Virus record (IMG/VR): IMGVR_UViG_3300027621_000010
Span: 1 to 48,247 of that record
Origin: a virus
Length of the DNA stretch: 48,247 nucleotides
Reading direction: 5' to 3' (one strand)
Shown piece by piece: positions 39,610 to 48,247 of the stretch. Made by a program: the position numbers and the translations under genes. A model generated the notes under the pieces. It searched no databases and was not told the DNA's origin. It saw only the letters and a program-made list of their open reading frames with translations. Within the stretch, counting starts at the first letter, position 1. Every line of letters starts with the position of its first letter.

Positions 39610-42600
39610 TTAAATTGTTCTCCAATCATTTCCGTCCATATCTTGAATATCAAATGCCACACCAGCAGTTAGGTTAGCCCTAACTATAGCATATACTTGG
39701 TCTATAGAGGCAAAATTTGCTTTAACTTCTTTAGGAATTTTAACTATAACGTAGCCACCGTTAGCATACAGGTAGCCCTTCCCTGAGTATATATCACTAA
39801 ATGATAGTACATTAGAATTACCCTCTATTACACTTTGAAGGTCGGAGTTAGCAGAAAGTCCACCGCCCTTAACTCTAAGATCCAATAGGTTTACGTTGTC
39901 CATATTATACTTGCTATTCACCATGGCGGTTCCCAGATGTATTGCAAACGGATTGTACTGTGATGAAGAGATTGAGAATATTGAATAATCAGTAGTAAAT
40001 TTAACTGGAGAACCACTTAATGAATAGTCAGAAACCATAATATATTCACCGTTTACAAGCTCTTCTACCTCTAGTGGCAATATATAGAAGTATACTGGCG
40101 CTCCCATATTAGTCACTTTATATGATTCAAGAAGAGCTTGTAAATTGGTATTGTTAAAGGAGTTACCCGATATGAGACTGTATGGATTTAATGGTATTTC
40201 CCTACCATCAACATGATACATCATAATATTTGGGTTTTTGACTGTATATGATACTTTAATCTTTTTTTCATTAGATGGAACTATTTCATTGGCAAAAGAA
40301 ATTGTTCCGTTATGCTTGTTAAAGTTTCTTATTTGATTTGGCGAAATTGCATTCCAGTTGAGATCTGAATCCTGAACAAAGATTTCAATCCATGGTTGGA
40401 TTGGACTAGCATCCGTGTATACGCCAGACGAGTTTGACTTATCTAATTGTTCTTGGGCTACGTAAACGGAACCATGCCTAAGTTGAATTTCGTTTTGAGA
40501 AACAACTATAGGGTTTTCTTCAAAAATATCATAGTATCCAGAACCAAATAACCCCGACGAAGGAATTGGTATTCTCGTAGTGTCATAGAAACACCTGAGT
40601 GTCACGCCCTTGTAGTTCTTTTTCCAGTCTATGAAATTATAATTAACTGGAATTTCTAACTGCTTATAAAATCTTCCTCTACTAACATTTATAAACCATG
40701 TATCAAATTTAGATAGATAATTTGGAGGACTCGATACAGCAATCTTTGCTCTGTCACTAACTCTTACTGAGTATACTGGACAGATTGACTTTGCTGGAAA
40801 TTGAAACTGCGCAAGAGTACCGACTCTATCGTTTGTACCGAGTATATTATCGGTTGTCTTTGCGTCTCCGTCTGCATCGAAAGCAAGAACCCCAATAAAT
40901 ACATCTCTCTTATTAGATCCTAGGTACTGGTAATCAATTTTTTTACCTAAAAATTCTTTAGTTTTTATATTATAGAAACCCCATTGCAATCCCTCTGGTG
41001 CTGGCATTAAGACGCCATTAGAATCTTTTAAATTCCATTTTAACATCGTTACACCAAAAGATATGTCTACATTCGGTTGATCAAATTTGCTATAGTCAGG
41101 GAAGCCAGAAGGCTTATTGTCTTGATTAAGCAGTATAACTGCTCCGTCTTTTGCGTTTACAGACTTTTTAATATTTTGTTTTTGTGAAATTGAATTCACA
41201 TCAGCATCTGCTAGATAGAAGTCAATTACATCGTATTCTACTAAGTATTCTTTTGAGATTATTTCAATTCCATTTGTTGTAATAATCTGATAGATGGGAG
41301 CTCTATTGTTTAATATTTCAAACTGCTGAGATATCTCTAGTGCCGAAAGAGCAGTTGTTGCAGTTGCTGATTTTTTATTTACAGCGTGTACGAAAGGGGA
41401 TACGCCGCCCATAACAGTGGAGCCAGTTATCGATTCAACAGTAAAATTCAATTCGTCTACATTAAATTTTATTTCATCAAGCGAATTCCAATCACCAGAT
41501 GAATATAGGGTTTGGTTAGCTGGATTAAAGTTGTAATTGTTTGTTACAGTATTGCCATTAAAATCTAATTTGGGGTTTCCATCTTCGTCCATGGCTACAA
41601 CATCTATGTCTATGTTGGTTAATTGCACAAGGTCTATAGTTGAATTCGGATAACCAATTGCATCCGCGATTGTGCCTAATTTAAATATCCCAAAATCTCC
41701 AGATTCAACTGTAGTTGTCCCAAACATTACGCCTCGTCCAACGGCATCGGCATTAACGCCAAATAGTCCAGACTTGTCTTCTACTGCAGCTTTTCCTGGC
41801 GTTGGTGTAACAACACTAAATTTGATATCAGCTATAGAAAAACCTTCTGCAACCTTTGTCCCTGGTAGGTTTATTTTTTGACCCACGACATGAACTCTTA
41901 CGTACTTGATTCCTCTTTGTCCGTTTAAAGGAATTTCTTTTGATTGATTAGAACCTAAAAGTTCTCCAGAACCAAGTTGGAAAAACTTATCTGATGAGCC
42001 TAAAGATTTTGGACCTGGACCAGGACCATTCCAATCTGACTGCGTTTGTGTAGCTGGGCCAGCTGCATTAAATGTAGATGATACCAAATCCGTAGTGTAC
42101 AAAGAAATGTCCTTAATAATAACTGGCCATGATCCTGCTTGTATTTTTATGCTATTCAATTCCTGCCAAGCCATAGGTTGACCCGTTTTAGCGTCCAGTA
42201 CTTGTGGGACTTCTATGTATATAGAATCTTCTATGGAAGTTGGCCCATCTATACCGGTATAGCTAATTCTTTTATAGTCATTTGAACTTGAGGAATTACA
42301 TATATTTGATATGTCAGAGTATTGGATGGCTGCATCTATAAATTTAACTATTTGATATTGGAATGCATCTTTTCTTAGCTTATCAAACTTTGCCGTGTCA
42401 TTCTTTGCCAAGTTTAGCCAGTATGTTGCAAAAACTGATTTAGTTTCTGAATCAACAACTCCATAGTTTCTAAATGGATTTAATTTTTTATCATTTTGAA
42501 ATTTTACAACAGCATTATGAGTAGCTGAATCAAATATGCCAGTTAGCTTAATAGCATACTCCATCTGTTGCAGGGTATATTGTATATATTTCATGTAAGT

Positions 42601-45600
42601 ATTGGAGCCACCAGTTTGGGTACTGTTTGCACTTGAGGAATTTGCGTTAGTTGAGGAAACATCTGAAGAGCGAACCATTGCTGTAACAGTAGGGCTATAA
42701 TGTTCCGTTATAGTATATCTTGGATAAAAGATAGCCCACTCTTTAAGAAATCTTTCGACAACAGATGCATAGAATTGTTTGCCTGTTGTGCCTACCGGCA
42801 TATTAAACATCTCGGCAATGTTGATTAACCCTAAAGGACCCATTCCGGCGATTGAAACAACTTCGTCAGGGGACTGGTATATGAGATGCAATCCTGCTGA
42901 CTGATCTCTTTCTCGGCTTGCTTGTGTTGCAAACGGAAGTTTAGCCTTTTCATTTAGTCGTGTATTTTCAAATAAGGTAAATTTTTCTTCTAAGCTTACA
43001 ACGTTACCACTACCCAAGGCGGGTAGCATTGGTGGGGCAAACCAATATAAAGTACTCCAGTTGGCAATAAGTGTAGTGTATGACAAAGCCCAAATATTTC
43101 TAATATTTGCTTTTATAGTCACAGACTCTGATTCTGGTGGTCTTACAGTGTATTGAAATCCTTTTACCTGTGCGCCACCACTGTACAGAGTACTGCTTGC
43201 AGCATCCCATGTGGCAAAGTCGACTACCCTGACTACTGGTGGTATAGCTTTAGTTGTAGTCTTGGTTGAAGTGGTTGAAGTGGTAGTAGTGCTACTGCCA
43301 CCAGTTTGAGCTCCAGAAGAAGAAGAAGAACCACCAACTAATGGTCCACTCTTGCCGGTCATATACTCGTCGCCATATTCGGTTAAAGGTATGTCAGCAG
43401 TATAGTGAAAACTGTTTTGGACTGATGTTCTTAATTTAGGTTTTACTGAAGTAATATCTGTTTCCGAAAAAACGTTTGTGGGATAGGCATACCCCAATAC
43501 TCCGAATGGAGAATTTTTATTGGCTATTACTCTTCTTTCTGGATCAGACTTTTGCACATCGATTGCAAATCCCTTACCCTCTGGAACAGCAGCTGTTCCC
43601 TTTTCAGTTATAATCTTCACAGCACCAGTTACATTAACATTCAGGTCTGTTGAAAACTGGGTCTTCCACTTGACATCAAAGCTATATTTATTTGTTGTAA
43701 CTTCAGTTATATACACTTGAGTCTTAAAAGCAAAGTCATAGTCTCTTACAAATTGACTACCTGGTAAGTACTCTAATGGGATTTTTACAACCGAATTAAT
43801 TTGAGCTTGATAATCTGAATACTCTAAAACTACATATGGATAATAAATTGAACCTAAATCAAATTCTCTTGAAAGAACTTTTGAGTAAGCGTCAATTGTT
43901 AATGGTGCGTTTGCAATTTTTATTTTGGCGCTGTCGCTTAACTTTTGTATAGTGTAAGAAGTTTTAACATCGCCAAATATATAGTTTGTGTTATCTATTT
44001 TGCTAAAGTTTAAAAAACCTACGTTATCATTTGTGCACTCTATATAAAAATCTACGTTGCTATAATCGGCATTGATTAGTGATTCTGCCTCTATGGGCAT
44101 AGACGTGAGTTCAAAGTCAAAAATTAATAGTGAGCCTATCGATGAACTTATTTCTCTACAGAAATAATTTCTTATGACCTGAGTACTTACCCCGTCTAGT
44201 GCCTGTTCAATTTTTTCTGAGAATTTAAACGTTGCTTTTTCATCATCAAATAGAACATTTATTTTTCCAGAACTATCTCTTTTCCCATTGATCGTCCAAG
44301 AATTTCTCCAAGGTGAAACGTTCCAAACTATTGTTGAATCTTTAGAAAATTGTTTTTTGCTGTTAACTTTATTTTTATTTGACTCAGATAGAATATTATA
44401 AAACATTCTATTCGCTCCAATTACCGCTTGGCTCAACAATCCTATCTGGCTTCCGACCTTACCAACTGGATATGCGTTGGAATCCCCCCTGTTTGGGGCA
44501 GAGAGCCCTAGACCGCTTCCACCATAATTATCATTGATGTAGGTTAGGAATGGGTTTAGACAAAACACGGCAAACGCTGAAAATTCATTATTAATATTAT
44601 ACTTATCTTTTAATATCGCCGTATAGTTATTGCTTCCATCTTGTATGTAGGCTATTGACTTAGCTGAGCCATCTTTGCTCTCAGGCGTGCTACTGAACAC
44701 TCTAATAGGTCTAATCGCATTATTGTTGAATACATCCCATCTTGGCCCAAATATGCCAAACTTCTTTGCTGCTGAAGATTCATGATACTCATCAAGATCC
44801 CAACCATTTAAAGTCTCTTCTCCAGTAATATATTCATCAACTATCTTAATCAAACCAGTATTTTTCTCCAAGGAAGTTAAGTTGAAGTCAAAATTAATTA
44901 AACCAGATGCAGTCAAGCTTGTTTGATTTAGGTTTGAGCAATCAATAAAGACTGATACTCCCTTTGAAAGGAAGTTGTCAATTGCTCTTTTTTGATTTTC
45001 CGTTACTGTAACGTTTGGCGTCCATACTAAAAAGTCATAGTTGTAAGCATCGGGGTTTGAAAAATAATCACTTGCAAAAGTATCTATATTTAAAGCCCAG
45101 TAAGACTTTTTTGTTTTATCCGTCTGAGCTGATAATGGATTAACAAATATAAGATTCTGTTGGTTTATTACTGACTCTTCAAGGTTTGCAAAGATGTATG
45201 GGTTTTGTATACTGTTTAATGAACCAGAGTACAAAACTGCTGCGTTAAGCCTTGCTCTTTCTGAGTCTTGATAAATATCTTTTATCTTACTAAAATCATA
45301 ATTTATCTTTGCTAATAGTCTCCAGTTAAAGTTTTGAAATGTTCTAGGATCTTGAGTTGCTTTTTTGGGGGTTATGACCTTCCAACCCTCGTCTTCTGTT
45401 TTGTTTTTAAGAAGTTTATTTTCCTTGTGAGAAAACAATTGAGTTGAATATATTCTTTTATTAAAAGAACTTTGATCTATTACTTCTGACTCTTCAACGG
45501 TATAAGTATATGATGGGATTGCATTAACATATTCTTTATAGTTTAAAAATTGATTAAATGGAATTCCATCTTTATTTTTTTCGTACTTATCATATATCAT

Positions 45601-46264
45601 ATATAAGCCAATTGGATCTGGTTCATCTAATACAATAATAATTCTGTAATAATTATAAGAAGTTGTATTCATATCATCTTGGTATTTTTCAATAAAAACT
45701 TCATAATTATTTTCATTCATAGAATTAACATATTTGTTTCCAGAAGAATCTATAACTTTAATATTGTATTGATCTGGATTGTCAACCCTTAATGATGTGC
45801 CTACCCCACTATAGCCCGAAGCAGTGTTTGGTAGTATTGTAAAAAATCTAGATACATAGTAGCTGTGCCCGAATCTAGCACTTTCGAATTCGTCTATTCT
45901 GGATGTGTAATTATTGTTAACATTTCCTGGAGTTTGATTAATGACATAGTTGGTTACAGATACTTCTGAATTTTTGACTATAGGCGAGTGCTTTGTCTGG
46001 TGTCTTTCTGCATTTGTTTTTATATACCTAAGAACACCAAACTCATCAGCATACATTGCAAAATCATTTTCAATGACCGAAATATCTCTTGAGTTTTCTT
46101 TTTGAAATCCAGAAAGATCGGCTACAGAAAGAAAAGATTCTGGTGTTACTTCTTCAGTGTTGTAGTATCCGTAAATTTACTGCATCAGAGGGAAGGTACT
46201 TTCCTCCCTTGACGGCAAACTCTGCATCATTGCCTGGATTAGTAAAGTTATCAAACTGCTTCAT
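39610..46264 (-). CDS. Giant virion protein with peptidoglycan-binding-like domain, one +1 shift at CGGA
   Basis: The true start is MKQFDNFTNPGND at 46264 behind GAGGAA, two bases after the upstream stop. After 31 codons the zero frame stops; skipping C at 46171 joins it to the 2186-residue main frame, giving 2217 residues. The main frame has no ATG at its start (the first is 38 codons in, without a Shine-Dalgarno), which supports the join. The protein is beta-rich, with an Ser/Thr linker near residues 980-1000 (TTTTSTTSTKTTT) and a PG_binding_1-like domain at about 1220-1265 (TGIFDSATHNAVVKFQNDKK). It is probably a tail-tip or baseplate component that contacts the wall. Confidence 0.8.
46168..46171 (-). 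other. CGGA +1 recoding site, giant virion protein
   Basis: The zero frame reads TTA-CGG-ATA-CTA-CAA-CAC-TGA. Skipping the C gives TTA-GGA-TAC-TAC-AAC-ACT and leads into the 2186-residue frame. It lies at codon 32, so it gates almost the whole protein. Confidence 0.85.
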
Positions 46265-46266
46265 TT

Positions 46267-48247
46267 TTATTCCTCTTCATAATCAGGTCTTAATGTTTGG
46301 TATGTGTCAATAACATATGGGGTTGAACCAAATAGGCCCATTTGATACTGATCATATCTGCTAATTGGATACCAGATCGGCAAATTCCAACTATTTTCAA
46401 AAGTGTTTTCATAATAAACTTCTTCAGTATCTGCATTCATTTTAAAAGCTGGGTTAGACAGGTAGTGAGCATATCCGGTTTCAGTACCGTTATCTAAAGG
46501 TAGAGTTGGCTCACCTGAATTGGACTGATTAACGTCATATCTTTCATACCAGTAGACTATATCCCCCACTATAGTAACAGGAGTTGCTGCAGGAGTTGGG
46601 GAGAATTCGCTATCTACCACAGTAAACCAATAGCCTGGAGTAGCATCATTTTGTGCTCTGTATGGACCAATCTGGAAGTTACCTTTATCGTTTGCTTTGG
46701 CCATCCCGGAATAGCCCACTTGACCAGGTGCTGTTAGGCTTGTCGAATAACTTGTTTTTAAAGCCTGGTATAGATTGCGTCCTCTTCTCCAGTAAACTGA
46801 GGCATTGGGTGTTGCGTTCCCATAGATATAAACTGTTTCCTGACCATCTGCATTAATAATTTTCTTTGTTACCTCTGCAGAAAGTTCGTTGGTATCTGTT
46901 AAATCTGGCTTTAATATATAATTGACAGTAGCAGAATACAATGAAGGAACATTGTAATTTTCTTTAATAAATACTTGTTTTAGAGTTGGTGTAGCGGCGT
47001 TGCTTCCATCATAGTTTATGTATGCTCTTGCGTATCCGTCACGACTTGTGAGTAAAGTTGATGGTGTTGCAGATATATCTGCGCCATGTATTGATACTTC
47101 AATGTTTGGTTTTGGGTTACCATTTATATCATATGACCAAATATTTAAAGCCATATAATCTATGTTGTCGGATAATATTTCCTTTGGAGTCAATGAGGCT
47201 TCTATGGATGCAAGATTATATGAATTATGTGAAAGGAATACGTATCCTTCATTGTTCGGAGTATATAGCGGATTCAATGATAGGTTATCAATCTCTGTAT
47301 CTGTGTCAAATAATGCTGACTCATAGGTTACAGCAGTTAACCATAGACTTGTGTCCGGAGTACTTAGGAGTGTCACCAAGCTTCTATATGAATTGTCAAT
47401 CTCATAGAAATAATGATTATCAACATTGAATGTATTTTTAACTCTATACGATACTCTATATTCTCTTCCGACTTTAATCATTCCAGAAGAATTAAGAACT
47501 GTTGAGTCTATGATATTAGTTGGTGAATCTAAACCAAGCGCTACAGTTTCTCCTGTATATTCGTCCTTTATAGTTAAATCAAAGACATCAGAATAGGCTA
47601 AAGCTAAGTAGTCGTCATGTTTTGCTATAATATATTCATAGTTATAATATGAGAATGCACTCGGGGTTGCCTCTTCCGAGAAAGCTACTTGCATATATTC
47701 GACTGCTGGACTGGCTGCATTTTCGTTGTATGGATCTACGCTAACTATAATCGGAGCGCCTTGTCTGGCAACCTGGGGAAGAATTACTTGCTTGTGAACA
47801 TACGGTGTTGCATTCTGAAACACACTTTCAGTTTTTGGTTTTGCATAGATATATCTTTCTTCATTGTCCTGATAATACCAGCCAGCTTTAATCGAAGGAT
47901 TAATCTGTTCGTTTCTAACATCACTGCGATAAGCCCAAATTGGTATATTCTTTAATGTATACTTTCCAGTATTTGGATCAAGATAATTCAAAAGCCCTTC
48001 TGGAGTAGCTTGATTCTTGTCAAGAAGATATTGCCATCTAGCTTCATCTATATAATCAGTTTGAAATACTTGAGAATTTGATGTACCGTCATCTTCATTG
48101 TAAATGCCAACTGGAGTATCATTCCAAAGGCTCTCAACATATACGTTATCATCTTCATTAATAACTTCTAAAGCTCTAATCATTAAATTCGGAGAAGAAT
48201 CGTAATCTGATAGACCAAAATCTGATCTACTAAAGTCATATCTTCCA
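46267..48247 (-). CDS. Large virion protein, 5'-partial
   Basis: The frame is open from the window edge to the stop at 46267 (659 residues); an internal ATG at 48183 is not the start because the frame continues upstream (DYDSSPNLMIRALEV). It is beta-rich. A carboxypeptidase-regulatory-like or Ig-type domain is visible (IWSYDINGNPKPNIEVSIHG, then STLLTSRDGYARAYINYDG), and another near YIYGNATPNASVYWRRG. ATP or STP tripeptides recur about nine times in loops. It ends acidic (LRPDYEEE). Four bases separate it from the giant gene's start, with the Shine-Dalgarno inside its end. Tail or baseplate role inferred. Confidence 0.65.
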   Translation of the reverse strand, partial: GRYDFSRSDFGLSDYDSSPNLMIRALEVINEDDNVYVESLWNDTPVGIYNEDDGTSNSQVFQTDYIDEARWQYLLDKNQATPEGLLNYLDPNTGKYTLKNIPIWAYRSDVRNEQINPSIKAGWYYQDNEERYIYAKPKTESVFQNATPYVHKQVILPQVARQGAPIIVSVDPYNENAASPAVEYMQVAFSEEATPSAFSYYNYEYIIAKHDDYLALAYSDVFDLTIKDEYTGETVALGLDSPTNIIDSTVLNSSGMIKVGREYRVSYRVKNTFNVDNHYFYEIDNSYRSLVTLLSTPDTSLWLTAVTYESALFDTDTEIDNLSLNPLYTPNNEGYVFLSHNSYNLASIEASLTPKEILSDNIDYMALNIWSYDINGNPKPNIEVSIHGADISATPSTLLTSRDGYARAYINYDGSNAATPTLKQVFIKENYNVPSLYSATVNYILKPDLTDTNELSAEVTKKIINADGQETVYIYGNATPNASVYWRRGRNLYQALKTSYSTSLTAPGQVGYSGMAKANDKGNFQIGPYRAQNDATPGYWFTVVDSEFSPTPAATPVTIVGDIVYWYERYDVNQSNSGEPTLPLDNGTETGYAHYLSNPAFKMNADTEEVYYENTFENSWNLPIWYPISRYDQYQMGLFGSTPYVIDTYQTLRPDYEEE

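Noticed and set aside
42600-43330. Tandem repeat array in the giant gene
   Set aside because: The Ser/Thr-rich stretches are a low-complexity linker, not a regular DNA repeat.
1-48247. CRISPR array, integrase, att sites or insertion sequences
   Set aside because: No spaced repeats, transposase, integrase or flanking duplications were seen on either strand.

Overview
The window is a piece of a large, AT-rich, double-stranded DNA phage genome. Genes are tightly packed and almost all on the minus strand; I found one convincing plus-strand gene. There are no rRNA, tRNA, CRISPR or insertion-sequence signatures. The host is probably an actinobacterium, perhaps a freshwater one. This is inferred from ThyX and a B12-dependent ribonucleotide reductase, from promoters that imply leaderless mRNAs, and from a secreted Ig-like protein at the left edge that resembles surface proteins of small planktonic actinobacteria. 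The host call is an inference only.

Reading right to left, in the direction of transcription: 48247-29884 is a virion module of very large tail or baseplate-like proteins, closed by two hairpins. 29752-23284 holds nucleotide metabolism and small enzymes (class II ribonucleotide reductase, ThyX, SNase-like nuclease, pyrimidine-dimer-glycosylase-like protein, deoxyribosyltransferase-like protein, a glycosyltransferase). 23227-11897 is mainly replication and recombination: two glycosyltransferase-like proteins, a VSR/DUF559-like endonuclease, a DnaB-like helicase, two RecB/Cas4-like proteins, an HD protein, an archaeo-eukaryotic-type primase and a DnaE polymerase. After the lone plus-strand gene at 11672 come an endonuclease, a sigma-like factor, a coiled-coil protein, RNase H and a dNMP kinase. 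7807-6438 is a run of tiny, mostly lysine-rich proteins. 6326-4989 is a lysis cassette. 4951-1281 is a surface-chemistry cluster (two Fe(II)/2-oxoglutarate oxygenases, two glycosyltransferases, a methyltransferase). The window ends in a secreted protein.

The main discovery is a systematic +1 recoding signal. Four genes are broken into fragments: endolysin (two breaks), sigma-like factor (two), RecB/Cas4-like nuclease (one) and the giant structural protein (one). All six breaks fall on an in-frame CGG codon followed by A. Skipping the C and reading GGA as glycine restores one continuous protein each time, and in three cases the glycine belongs to a conserved motif of the family. By eye, every other CGGA in a minus-strand gene has its C at codon position 2 or 3, and I found only one other in-frame CGG (CGG-G, read as Arg). 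The simplest reading is that CGGA is decoded as a four-base glycine codon, or is a dedicated +1 shift site, for a small set of mainly late-acting genes. The decoding tRNA or factor is not in this window. A second pattern is a class of extended -10 promoters (TGNTATAMT) placed 6-7 bases before the ATG, which predicts leaderless transcripts.
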